Below are positions 1 through 8,237 of a stretch of 64,000 nt of DNA, one piece after another. The notes under the pieces were generated by a model, which did no database searches, was not told the DNA's origin, and was given only the letters and a program-made list of their open reading frames with translations. Origin of the DNA: Bartonella bacilliformis Ver097 (GTDB taxonomy: Bacteria; Pseudomonadota; Alphaproteobacteria; Rhizobiales; Rhizobiaceae); assembly GCF_000709795.1 (NCBI RefSeq), contig NZ_KL503802.1, positions 124,001 through 188,000 on the forward strand, read 5' to 3'. Within the stretch, counting starts at the first letter, position 1; each line of letters starts with the position of its first letter. A program made the translations under genes and the position numbers.

Positions 1-103
1 AAATTTACAAGAAAACATATTGCCAACACGATCCCGAGCTGACCTCATTCTACGAAAGGGAAAAAACCATTTAGTCGAATATGTCGCACTTCGAAAACTA
101 TAA
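1..103 (+). CDS. coaA: Type I pantothenate kinase, C-terminal fragment (5' end outside window)
   Basis: An open frame runs from base 2 to the TAA at 101-103 and encodes the last 33 residues of a protein cut by the window edge. The residues [17 protein letters not shown] and the end VALRKL match the conserved C-terminus of type I pantothenate kinase, which phosphorylates pantothenate in the first step of coenzyme A synthesis. Only the tail is visible, so the P-loop and the active site cannot be checked. The aminopeptidase gene starts 12 bases after this stop, so the two may be co-transcribed. Confidence 0.85.
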
Positions 104-115
104 AGGCCGAAAAAT

Positions 116-1489
116 ATGCAGCAATACCAAATCAACTTTACTTCAAAACGTGCGGACAACAGCTGTCCTATCTTCTTAGTGCGCCCAAAAAATCTTAATG
201 ATTTATCATTTAGTTCATCAACAACTGCGTGGATGAAAGTTAATGATTTTACTGGAAAAACAGGACAAATATTATTTGTGCCTCATGAAACAGGAACATT
301 AAAAAAAGTTTTATTTGGGCTTGGCAATGATGAAGAGCCTTTCATCACTGGACTTATTGCGAAACACCTGCCCACGGGCCATTGGCATTTAGAAGGAATG
401 GCAGCAAATGAAATGAATAGCTATCTGGGATTAGCCTTAGGAAGCTATCAATTTAACCGTTATCACCAAAACCCCTCTTCCAAACAATTATCAATCCATG
501 TCAATAATGTCATTAATCTCGACGAACTCAAACGCATTTTTGAAACTGTCTTTTTTGTTCGTGATCTCATTAATTGCCCTGCAAATGATATGAATCCTGA
601 AACCCTGGAAACAGTAACACGCCAACTGGGAAAAATCTACAATGCTCATGTGACAAGCATTTGTGGAGATGAGCTTTTAACACAAAATTTTCCAATGATT
701 CATGCCGTAGGACGAGCAAGCAATATCGCACCACGACTCATTGAACTACAGTGGGGACAAGAAAATCACCCAAAAATAACATTAGTTGGTAAAGGTGTAA
801 CTTTTGATACTGGAGGATTGGACATTAAATCAGCCAACAACATGCTGCTCATGAAAAAAGATATGGGGGGAGGAGCACATGTTTTAGGACTAGCTAAACT
901 TATCATGGATGCACAACTGCCTGTTCGTTTACAAATTTTGATTCCAGCTGTTGAAAACGCAATTTCTGCTAATGCCTTCCGACCAGGCGATATTCTTCAA
1001 AGTCGTAAAGGTTTAAGTGTTGAAGTTGGCAATACAGATGCTGAAGGTCGACTTGTTCTTGCTGATGCACTCACTTATGGTGATGAAAAAAGCCCTCAAT
1101 TTATGATTTGCATGGCAACTTTAACAGGAGCTGCTCGCGTAGCATTAGGTCCAGACCTTCCTGCATTTTATTGTCACGATCCCCTATGGGCACAGGAGAT
1201 TTCTCAATCTGCTCACTCTGTTGCTGATCCTCTTTGGCAAATGCCTTTTTGGAAGCCTTATAAGGAGAAATTATCATCACAGATTGCTGATCTCAATAAC
1301 ACAACGGGTGACAGCTTCGCTGGCTCTATAACTGCTGCTTTATTTCTTAACTATTTTGTTGAAAAAGCTGAACATTTTGCTCATTTTGATCTTTTTGGGT
1401 GGGTGCCAAAAGAAAAACCAGGCTATCCTGCTGGTGGCACAGCACAAGCTATACGCGCTCTTTATGAACTTTTTAAAAATAAACTATAA
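116..1489 (+). CDS. Leucyl aminopeptidase family protein (peptidase M17)
   Basis: A 457-residue cytosolic metallo-aminopeptidase of the M17 (PepA/PepB) family, which removes N-terminal residues from peptides using two metal ions. The metal-binding signature NTDAEGRLVLADAL lies near residues 305-318. The upstream metal and catalytic segment, GKGVTFDTGGLDIK followed by MKKDMGGGA, lies near residues 225-258. The C-terminus carries GYPAGGTAQAIRALYELF, a form seen in the rhizobial branch of the family. The N-terminal domain is divergent, as is normal for M17. The gene follows coaA at 12 bases and precedes an NlpC/P60 hydrolase, so both neighbours are consistent with peptide turnover. Substrate preference cannot be read from sequence. 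Confidence 0.9.
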   Translation: MQQYQINFTSKRADNSCPIFLVRPKNLNDLSFSSSTTAWMKVNDFTGKTGQILFVPHETGTLKKVLFGLGNDEEPFITGLIAKHLPTGHWHLEGMAANEMNSYLGLALGSYQFNRYHQNPSSKQLSIHVNNVINLDELKRIFETVFFVRDLINCPANDMNPETLETVTRQLGKIYNAHVTSICGDELLTQNFPMIHAVGRASNIAPRLIELQWGQENHPKITLVGKGVTFDTGGLDIKSANNMLLMKKDMGGGAHVLGLAKLIMDAQLPVRLQILIPAVENAISANAFRPGDILQSRKGLSVEVGNTDAEGRLVLADALTYGDEKSPQFMICMATLTGAARVALGPDLPAFYCHDPLWAQEISQSAHSVADPLWQMPFWKPYKEKLSSQIADLNNTTGDSFAGSITAALFLNYFVEKAEHFAHFDLFGWVPKEKPGYPAGGTAQAIRALYELFKNKL

Positions 1490-1637
1490 GATAAATGATT
1501 TATCAAAACCTAAAATTATATAAAATCAAAGTAATATTGTAATCCTGCCTTTAAAAGAAATGATAACATAACATTTATATCAAAAAAACATCAACATAAC
1601 TTACTGTTCTGTTTTTTAAAAATGAAAGGTAACTTAG

Positions 1638-2498
1638 ATGGAACATAAAGATCCGCGGTTATACGCATTCAGAGATGATCTTGCAGACCAACGCCTTGAG
1701 CAAGAAGTCACTGCCAAACGCTTCGTTCAAGGAGAAAAAAAGCGTGTTGGTGTAACTGTTGCTGGTTTGTTCAAAGATAAAAGTACAACAAGCGAAATGC
1801 AAACGGAGTGTCTTTTCGGGGAGGAGCTCTTGATATTTGAACAAGGGAAAACTCGGTCATGGGGTCAGTCGCTCAAAGATGGCTATGTAGGTTACATTGA
1901 TACACAAGCTCTTGAGACACCAACAACAAAACAAACGCACATCGTTTCTGTGCCGCGAACCTTTCAGTATTCACAAGCTGAACTACGCAGCCCTGTAAAA
2001 AGAACTTTATCGATGGGAAGCAAGGTAAGTGTTGTTGATGAAGTTGAAGTCCGTGATACACTCTATTCTGTTCTTGAAGATGGAACGGCTATTATTTCCC
2101 GACATCTTCGATCCATTGAACATATATATGTATATGAAGATTATGTTGCCGTTGCACAAACCCTTATCCGTACGCCTTACCTTTGGGGTGGTGTTAGTGG
2201 CTTTGGAATTGATTGCTCAGGACTTGTTCAACTATCTATGATGATGGCTGGTCACACAGTTTTACGTGATGCTGACATGCAGCAAAAAACTATAGGAAAA
2301 CAACTCTCAGAAAATGAAAATCTTCAACGAGGCGATTTAATTTTTTGGCAAGGCCATGTCGCTATCATGTTTGATTATCAAAATATCATTCATGCCAATG
2401 GTAACTCGATGTATGTTACAATCGAGCCTTTAGAAGAAGTAATCGCACGTATTGCCAAAAAAAATAGATATCCTATAGCAAAACGCCGTCCATTTTAA
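1638..2498 (+). CDS. NlpC/P60 family cell-wall peptidase with N-terminal SH3-like region
   Basis: A 286-residue protein with a C-terminal NlpC/P60 (C40) cysteine peptidase domain, a family that cleaves peptidoglycan stem peptides. The catalytic Cys lies in GIDCSGLVQ near residue 194, the His in GHVAIMFD near residue 240, and a third polar residue in HANGNS near residue 254. Residues of about 40-165 look like the bacterial SH3-type domains that often precede C40 domains. No signal peptide is visible, so it may act on recycled muropeptides in the cytoplasm, like dipeptidyl peptidase VI. The start has a good ribosome site (GAAAGG, 9 bases upstream). It lies 148 bases after the M17 aminopeptidase. 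Confidence 0.88.
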   Translation: MEHKDPRLYAFRDDLADQRLEQEVTAKRFVQGEKKRVGVTVAGLFKDKSTTSEMQTECLFGEELLIFEQGKTRSWGQSLKDGYVGYIDTQALETPTTKQTHIVSVPRTFQYSQAELRSPVKRTLSMGSKVSVVDEVEVRDTLYSVLEDGTAIISRHLRSIEHIYVYEDYVAVAQTLIRTPYLWGGVSGFGIDCSGLVQLSMMMAGHTVLRDADMQQKTIGKQLSENENLQRGDLIFWQGHVAIMFDYQNIIHANGNSMYVTIEPLEEVIARIAKKNRYPIAKRRPF

Positions 2499-2591
2499 AA
2501 AAATACCATCAATATCGTTTATGACATCTCACATTATCAGACTGTTCCGAATCATCAGAGTCATGCGGTATGTTTTTACTTTCTTATATGC

Positions 2592-2611
2592 AAAAAAGCG
2601 TAGCTTTTTTT
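2592..2611 (+). terminator. Candidate intrinsic terminator after the NlpC/P60 gene
   Basis: An 8-base stem AAAAAAGC / GCTTTTTT with a 3-base loop and a following T lies 94 bases after the NlpC/P60 stop. The stem has only two GC pairs, so it would be a weak terminator, and its symmetry means it could serve either strand. A second perfect 10-base dyad (2628-2637 with 2648-2657) follows. The rest of the 373-base gap 2499-2871 shows no credible gene and probably holds the promoter of the next gene. Confidence 0.4.
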
Positions 2612-2871
2612 CATTGATACATCTGTTAACATAAAATTGAATCAAATATTTTATGTTATAGGTATATAATATCGAAAACCTTACATCTCTGCAGTTTTCA
2701 TAAGAAAAAAACATGCATGACGATTATAATAAATTTTTGTTGATTCAATTTGCCAATTATTTATACCTCTTTAACTAGCTGTATGCTATAGCTTGAGTTA
2801 ACTTTTAAGTATGCCTTCCAAATCTTATAACTACATATCTATATAAATAAAGACAATAAAGAGGTTTAAAA

Positions 2872-3429
2872 GTGAAAACTGCTCTCTTGTTTCGTTTTTT
2901 CGTACTCCTAACATGTGTGTTCATGATAGGAGGATTTTTATTCACTTCCCTTACCTTCTCATATGCAGAGGTTTTGAATAACAATGTGGGCCCTAGTGGT
3001 CTGCCACTCCCGCGATTTGTTTCAATCAAACCTGCTCGTGTTAATGTCCGCGTCGGACCCGGTAGCAACTACGCCATTGTCTTTACGTACCAAAAGAAAG
3101 GCTTACCTATTGAAATTATTCAAGAATATGATCAATGGCGTAAAATTCGTGATGCCGAAGGTGACGAAGGATGGGTTTATCAATCACTTTTATCGGGGAA
3201 ACGAACTGCTATAACCATTCCCTGGCAAAAAGATAAAACAAAAAGGCTTATGTTACGCAAAACGCCAACAGATAATGCACCACTTGTTGCAGAAGTAGAA
3301 CCTAATATTATCGGGAATATTCGTCAATGCAATGGACACTGGTGTGAATTGAGTATTGGTAAAGCCCGTGGATGGCTTCATCAAACCCAATTATGGGGGA
3401 TTTATCCTGGTGAAAAAATTAAAAATTAA
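2872..3429 (+). CDS. Exported SH3 domain protein
   Basis: A 185-residue protein starting with GTG. The first 30 residues form a signal peptide: two charged residues, a hydrophobic stretch FFVLLTCVFMIGGFLFTSLTF, and a likely cleavage after SYA. The mature part holds two bacterial SH3 (SH3b) modules, near residues 48-105 (VNVRVGPGSNYAIV) and 118-175 (LRKTPTDNAPLVAEV). Such proteins are periplasmic and bind cell-wall peptides or partner proteins; no catalytic residues are present. The family is common upstream of irr-fabA or as a stand-alone gene in rhizobia. A specific function is not known. Confidence 0.8.
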   Translation: MKTALLFRFFVLLTCVFMIGGFLFTSLTFSYAEVLNNNVGPSGLPLPRFVSIKPARVNVRVGPGSNYAIVFTYQKKGLPIEIIQEYDQWRKIRDAEGDEGWVYQSLLSGKRTAITIPWQKDKTKRLMLRKTPTDNAPLVAEVEPNIIGNIRQCNGHWCELSIGKARGWLHQTQLWGIYPGEKIKN

Positions 3430-3499
3430 CAAATTGTCCTAACAACCATTATGTTGAGTTTTTATCTCTTATCAAACGGACCTATTCCTGATCATCAGG

Positions 3500-3925
3500 T
3501 TAGATTTTGGGTTTTAACCGAATGATCAAATCAACATGCACAATTTCCATATCTTCAGGTGGTTGAGGTAGATTCTCAATAATAGGAGATCCTTCTACAT
3601 TATAAGGAATATCAAGAATACGATTTTCGCCTTCAATGTAGAAATGATAATGATCAGATGTATTGGTATCAAACCAAGTTTTTGAACCTTCTACGGCAAT
3701 AATCCGTAATAAACCGGCTTCAGTAAATTGATGAAGCGTATTATAAACAGTTGCTAAAGACACGGGTACGCCTGATCTAAGTGCTTCTTCATATAATTCC
3801 TCAGCAGCAATATGGCGATTGCCTTGAAAAAAAATCATATGAGCAAGCTCCAATCGTTGGCGTGTTAATCGCAAACCATTTTTACGTAAATGCTCTTCCA
3901 ATTCAGATAAAGAATGATAATTCAC
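3500..3925 (-). CDS. irr: Iron response regulator Irr (Fur family)
   Basis: A 141-residue Fur-superfamily regulator. The N-terminal winged helix includes LRLTRQRLELAHMIF and VSLATVYNTLHQFTEAGLL (about residues 17-75). The C-terminal dimerisation half includes SDHYHFYIEGENRILDIP. In alphaproteobacteria Irr senses heme status and binds ICE operators to control iron use. Assignment to Irr rather than Fur/Mur rests on the ENRILDIP segment and on its placement divergent from fabA, a conserved arrangement in Hyphomicrobiales. The heme-binding region reads HYH where Bradyrhizobium Irr has three consecutive His. No Cys-Pro heme regulatory motif is present. The coding end lies 70 bases from the SH3 gene, tail to tail. 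Confidence 0.9.
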   Translation of the reverse strand: MNYHSLSELEEHLRKNGLRLTRQRLELAHMIFFQGNRHIAAEELYEEALRSGVPVSLATVYNTLHQFTEAGLLRIIAVEGSKTWFDTNTSDHYHFYIEGENRILDIPYNVEGSPIIENLPQPPEDMEIVHVDLIIRLKPKI

Positions 3926-4215
3926 AACTTTCTCACGGATATTTTTTTACCAAATTCTAAATTGTTTTATCCATTGACATATTATAAACTCCATCACATC
4001 TATATTTAATAGGTCTGAAATTCAATAAAATAAGGAGAGTACAAAATATGCACTTTTCGTTTTATGCAAAAATAGCCTTTCAAGTGTAAGATGCATAAAA
4101 AAAGATCTTTTGTCATTTTAAAATAGCATAAATCATTTCCTTCTCTTTAAAATTTGCTCTAAAAAGCAAGTTGATACGAAGCGCAGACAAAATTACGTAA
4201 ATAAAGGGAATAACA

Positions 4216-4725
4216 ATGGCTGAAAGAAAGTCCTGCTACACTTATGAAGAGCTTCTGAGCTGCGCTCGCGGCGAAATGTTTGGTAAGGGTAATGCTCAAC
4301 TACCTGCTCCACCAATGTTGATGATTCATCGAATCACTCAAATCAATGAGACTGGTGGTGAATATGATAAAGGAATGGTTCGTGCAGAATTTGACATCAC
4401 GCCAGATCTATGGTTTTTTGCCTGTCATTTCATTGGCGATCCTGTTATGCCAGGATGTCTTGGTTTAGATGCGATGTGGCAATTAACGGGTTTTTTTCTT
4501 GGTTGGTTGGGCGAAAAAGGAAAAGGGCGCGCTATATCAACGGGCGAAGTAAAATTATCGGGCATGGTAACTCCGAAAATTCAGCTGCTTGAATATGGAA
4601 TAGATTTTAAACGTATTCGACGTGGAAATTTAGTCTTAGGAATCACAGATGGATGGGTAAAGGCAGATGGAGAAGCCATTTATAAAGCCAATGATTTGCG
4701 TGTTGCTCTATTTAAAGAAGATTGA
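4216..4725 (+). CDS. fabA: 3-hydroxydecanoyl-ACP dehydratase/isomerase FabA
   Basis: A 169-residue enzyme that dehydrates 3-hydroxydecanoyl-ACP and isomerises the product to cis-3-decenoyl-ACP, the branch point for unsaturated fatty acids. The catalytic His is in [14 protein letters not shown] near residue 70 and the catalytic Asp in GLDAMWQL near residue 84, the same positions as in E. coli FabA. Length is typical. The start has an AAGGGA ribosome site. It is the first gene of fabA-fabB-fabI and is transcribed away from irr. The 290-base gap to irr is AT-rich and must hold both promoters. Confidence 0.96.
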   Translation: MAERKSCYTYEELLSCARGEMFGKGNAQLPAPPMLMIHRITQINETGGEYDKGMVRAEFDITPDLWFFACHFIGDPVMPGCLGLDAMWQLTGFFLGWLGEKGKGRAISTGEVKLSGMVTPKIQLLEYGIDFKRIRRGNLVLGITDGWVKADGEAIYKANDLRVALFKED

Positions 4726-4782
4726 GCATTATTTCAATCAGACAGAACATTGTGTCACTCTGTATGAAACAAGGAGATGTAA

Positions 4783-6003
4783 ATGCATCGTGTTGTTGTA
4801 ACAGGAATGGGAATCGTCTCAGCGATTGGGAATGGAATACAGGATGTTTTAGCTAGTTTGCGCGCAGCAAAATCTGGAATTTCCTACGCACCAGAATATG
4901 CCGAATTAGGATTCCGTAGTCATGTCTATGCTAAACCAAATATCGATATAGAAGCATTTGTTGATCGACGAGCTATGCGTTTTCATGGCCGTGGAACGGC
5001 ATGGAATCACATTGCCATGAACCAAGCAATTGTTGACGCAGGTTTAGAACCTCACGAAGTTTCTAATGAGCATACCGGTATTATTATGGGCTCTGGAGGG
5101 CCTTCAACGCAATCAATTGTTGAGGCTGCTGATATTACACGCCAAAAAGGTCCAAAACGTGTTGGTCCTTTTGCTGTACCTAAAGCAATGAGTTCTACAG
5201 CTGCAGCAACTCTTGCAACTTTTTTTAAAATCAAAGGAGTCAATTATTCAATTTCTTCAGCTTGCGCTACATCCAGTCACTGCATTGGTAATGCTTATGA
5301 ACTAATACAGTATGGAAAACAAAAACGTATCTTTGCAGGTGGCTGTGAAGATCTAGATTGGACATTATCTGTTTTATTTGATGCCATGGGTGCTATGTCT
5401 AGCAGATATAATGATGCACCAGACAAAGCTTCACGTGCCTACGACATGAATCGTGATGGATTTGTCATTGCTGGCGGAGCAGGTGTTTTGGTTCTTGAAG
5501 AGTTAGAAATCGCTAAAGCACGCGGTGCAAAAATCTACGGTGAGATTGTTGGTTATGGTGCTACATCAGATGGGCATGATATGGTTTCTCCATCTGGAGA
5601 AGGAGCAGAGCGGTGCATGCGCATGGCGCTCGCAACCGTAAATAATAAAATTGATTATATCAATCCTCATGCAACAGCAACACCTGTTGGTGATCCCCCT
5701 GAGATAGAAGCAATTCGCCGTGTCTTTGGAACAGGTGACCAGTGTCCTCCGATTTCCGCTACAAAATCTCTAACTGGTCATTCTTTAGGTGCAGCGGGTG
5801 TTCAAGAAGCAATTTATACACTGTTAATGATGAATCATAATTTCATTTGCGAAAGCGCACATATTGAAAAGCTTGATCCTGCTTTTTCAGATATGCCAAT
5901 TATCCGTAAACGCTCTGATCATCAAGAACTTAATACCGTATTATCAAATACATTTGGCTTTGGCGGTACTAATGCAACGCTTGTTTTCCAGCGCTATGCA
6001 TGA
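4783..6003 (+). CDS. fabB: 3-oxoacyl-ACP synthase I FabB
   Basis: A 406-residue ketoacyl-ACP synthase that elongates the cis-unsaturated intermediate made by FabA. The Cys-His-His triad is visible: Cys in [11 protein letters not shown] near residue 163, His in [11 protein letters not shown] near 297, and His in GHSLGAAG near 333. The C-terminal [14 protein letters not shown] is typical. A strong AAGGAGAT ribosome site precedes the ATG. It follows fabA by 57 bases and precedes fabI by 47 bases, forming one operon. Confidence 0.96.
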   Translation: MHRVVVTGMGIVSAIGNGIQDVLASLRAAKSGISYAPEYAELGFRSHVYAKPNIDIEAFVDRRAMRFHGRGTAWNHIAMNQAIVDAGLEPHEVSNEHTGIIMGSGGPSTQSIVEAADITRQKGPKRVGPFAVPKAMSSTAAATLATFFKIKGVNYSISSACATSSHCIGNAYELIQYGKQKRIFAGGCEDLDWTLSVLFDAMGAMSSRYNDAPDKASRAYDMNRDGFVIAGGAGVLVLEELEIAKARGAKIYGEIVGYGATSDGHDMVSPSGEGAERCMRMALATVNNKIDYINPHATATPVGDPPEIEAIRRVFGTGDQCPPISATKSLTGHSLGAAGVQEAIYTLLMMNHNFICESAHIEKLDPAFSDMPIIRKRSDHQELNTVLSNTFGFGGTNATLVFQRYA

Positions 6004-6050
6004 GTAGAAATTTTTAGATGACTGCAAAACATAGTCTTACGGAGAATAAT

Positions 6051-6869
6051 ATGAAAGGTTTGATGAAAGGCAAGCGTGGCCTTATTATGGGAGTTGCCAA
6101 TGATCATTCAATTGCTTGGGGTATTGCATGTCAATTAGCTGAAGCTGGTGCTGAGTTGGCATTTACCTATCAGGGAGATGCTTTTGGAAAACGTGTCCAG
6201 CCACTAGCAGAAAAACTTGGTTGCAAATTATTATTTGAGTGTGATGTTGAGAAAATTGAAACCGTTGACCATGTTTTTAAGTGCCTTGAAAAAGAATGGA
6301 AAACTATTGACTTTGTTGTCCATGCCATTGGTTTTTCCGATAAAGCACAACTAAAAAGGCGCTATGTTGATGTTACAACGCGTGAAAATTTTGAACGCAC
6401 AATGGTAATATCAGCTTATTCCTTCACTGAAGTTGCGCAATATGCTAGTAAGCTCATGCTTCATGGTGGTGCACTCCTAACACTGACATATGGAGCCTCG
6501 CAACAAGTTGTTCCAAATTATAATGTTATGGGTATTGCTAAAGCTGCATTAGAAGCTATGGTACGTTATTTAGCAGCAGATTTTGGTCCCCAAAATATCC
6601 GCGTTAATGCAATTTCAGCTGGTCCTGTGCGAACCTTAGCAGGTAATGGCATTGCAGCCGCACGAGCAATTTTTTCATATCAGCGTCGTAATTCACCACT
6701 ACGCCGTACTGTAGATATCAATGAAATCGGGAAATCTGCTCTTTATTTGCTTTCTGATTTATCATCAGGTGTTACAGGTGAAATCCATTATGTTGATTCA
6801 GGATATAATATTATGTCTACGCCAACGCTTGAAGAATTAAAGCAAAGCGAAGAATCTCAGGAAGAATAA
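6051..6869 (+). CDS. fabI: Enoyl-ACP reductase (NADH) FabI
   Basis: A 272-residue short-chain dehydrogenase-type enoyl-ACP reductase that completes each elongation cycle. The cofactor segment GVANDHSIAWGIA lies near the N-terminus. The catalytic Tyr-x6-Lys is visible as YNVMGIAK, with a second Tyr upstream in LTYGASQ. The start at 6051 is chosen because GGAG sits 6 bases upstream; an in-frame ATG at 6018 would add 11 unlike residues. It is last in fabA-fabB-fabI. The enzyme is the family target of triclosan-type inhibitors. Confidence 0.93.
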   Translation: MKGLMKGKRGLIMGVANDHSIAWGIACQLAEAGAELAFTYQGDAFGKRVQPLAEKLGCKLLFECDVEKIETVDHVFKCLEKEWKTIDFVVHAIGFSDKAQLKRRYVDVTTRENFERTMVISAYSFTEVAQYASKLMLHGGALLTLTYGASQQVVPNYNVMGIAKAALEAMVRYLAADFGPQNIRVNAISAGPVRTLAGNGIAAARAIFSYQRRNSPLRRTVDINEIGKSALYLLSDLSSGVTGEIHYVDSGYNIMSTPTLEELKQSEESQEE

Positions 6870-7095
6870 GAATAAATGATTCATAACATCGGAACATCGC
6901 CAAGAATTTTTATTTTAAAAACTCTTCAAGACTTTAAAAATATTTTGAATATGACTCCATACTAAGCAGAGTCATCTCTATATCTTTAAAATTAAAATAT
7001 CTTATTCCTTGAAAGACAACGAATCCTCTAGTAACGTATTAACAGCTCTCTGACCCGTTTGGTAGTTGTCCTCTTGGCATTTCTATATCTGACGA

Positions 7096-7572
7096 TTATT
7101 CCTTTAGCATCGGTGCATTTGGTAAACGATTTTCTGGCTCTTGCGTATCTAATGACTTTTCCTCTGGTATCTCTGCACTTGGAAACGACTCTTTAGGTGT
7201 CGTTACATCCATTTCTAATATCTCTGGCTCAACAATACGCCCTGATCCTCCCATCATATTATAGTTCAAATGAGAAATGGCCCACCAAGTACCCCCGATA
7301 ATAATAGTGACACACGTCACTGCAAACCACAAAGCTACAAAATTCCATTTCGCATCTGGACCAGAATTCAAGTGCAAAAAGAAAATAATCTGCACGATAA
7401 TCTGAATAATGGCCATACCGATAAGATAGATAACCTTTGTGCTAATTGCCCACCCTTCCAGCATACCGTACATCACAGGTATAAAAGAGCAAAAAGTGAA
7501 AATTACAGCCAGAATAAATCCAACTAAATAAGAGCGAATACTTGGATCATGTGTCTCGTTATGCTCACTCAT
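7096..7572 (-). CDS. cyoD: Cytochrome o ubiquinol oxidase subunit IV CyoD
   Basis: A 158-residue small subunit of the cytochrome bo3 quinol oxidase with three membrane segments, near residues 15-37, 45-66 and 77-99. The start at 7572 is chosen because AGGAG lies upstream and the ATG overlaps the cyoC stop in TAATG. A longer frame to 7617 has no support. The last 50 residues form an unusual acidic, Pro- and Glu-rich tail (ending PENRLPNAPMLKE) beyond the usual family length of about 110. It is the last gene of cyoABCD. Confidence 0.9.
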   Translation of the reverse strand: MSEHNETHDPSIRSYLVGFILAVIFTFCSFIPVMYGMLEGWAISTKVIYLIGMAIIQIIVQIIFFLHLNSGPDAKWNFVALWFAVTCVTIIIGGTWWAISHLNYNMMGGSGRIVEPEILEMDVTTPKESFPSAEIPEEKSLDTQEPENRLPNAPMLKE

Positions 7573-8237
7573 TATAATGCTCCTAACAAATAAACCATCG
7601 TGAAAACACCTATCCAAACAATATCAAGCATATGCCAAAAAATTGAAAGGCATGATAAGCGTGTTTTATTATCTTGATCTAAACCGTTACGACGCAAATG
7701 AATAAACATCACAACCATCCAAAGCAGACCAGCACTCACATGAAGACCATGCATACCGACCAAAGAAAAAAATGCAGACCAATAAGCGGATAGAACTTCT
7801 CGTCCAAAAATTTGCTTACCTGTTTCAAGATCGATCCCAGCATAAGCAGTAGAATCATAATAGTATACTTCATGCAAAAGTTCATGAAATTCGTAAATTT
7901 CCATTCCAATAAAGATCAATCCAAGGACAAAGGTAACAGCCATCCATAAACGCACACCAGCAAGATTACACTTATGAACTTGTATCATCACAAATCCATA
8001 AGTCAGTGATGACAGCAATAAAATAGTGGTTTCAGCCAAAACAAAATTTAAATTAATAAATTCACTGCCAGCCTTTCCTCCGCCATAAGCAGCAGAAAAT
8101 ACAGCAAAACTGGAAAAGAGTGTTGAAAAAGCAACCAAATCCGACAGAATATAAACCCAAAATCCAAATATCATTGCCGAACTATCGTCGTGATGATGCT
8201 CATGCGGATGATTATCATGCATTGTTGTCACACTCAT
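7572..8237 (-). CDS. cyoC: Cytochrome o ubiquinol oxidase subunit III CyoC
   Basis: A 221-residue integral membrane subunit III of the bo3 quinol oxidase, with about five membrane helices. Recognisable segments are FGFWVYILSDLVAFSTLF near residue 25 and GMHGLHVSAGLLWMVVMF near residue 165. The His-rich start (HDNHPHEHHHD) is typical of alphaproteobacterial CyoC. Its ATG overlaps the cyoB stop by four bases, so the two are translationally coupled. Confidence 0.95.
   Translation of the reverse strand: MSVTTMHDNHPHEHHHDDSSAMIFGFWVYILSDLVAFSTLFSSFAVFSAAYGGGKAGSEFINLNFVLAETTILLLSSLTYGFVMIQVHKCNLAGVRLWMAVTFVLGLIFIGMEIYEFHELLHEVYYYDSTAYAGIDLETGKQIFGREVLSAYWSAFFSLVGMHGLHVSAGLLWMVVMFIHLRRNGLDQDNKTRLSCLSIFWHMLDIVWIGVFTMVYLLGAL

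Noticed and set aside
2529-2714. A 61-codon open frame on the minus strand in the gap before the SH3 gene
   Set aside because: It covers the terminator-like hairpins and has no ribosome site or family likeness.
3955-3961. TTCTAAA half-site upstream of irr, suggesting autoregulation
   Set aside because: The matching left half has four mismatches, so the full ICE motif is not supported.
6951-6975. Perfect 7-base dyad ATGACTC/GAGTCAT after fabI
   Set aside because: There is no following T run, so it is not a convincing terminator, and the 11-base loop makes it weak; both arms happen to contain GANTC.
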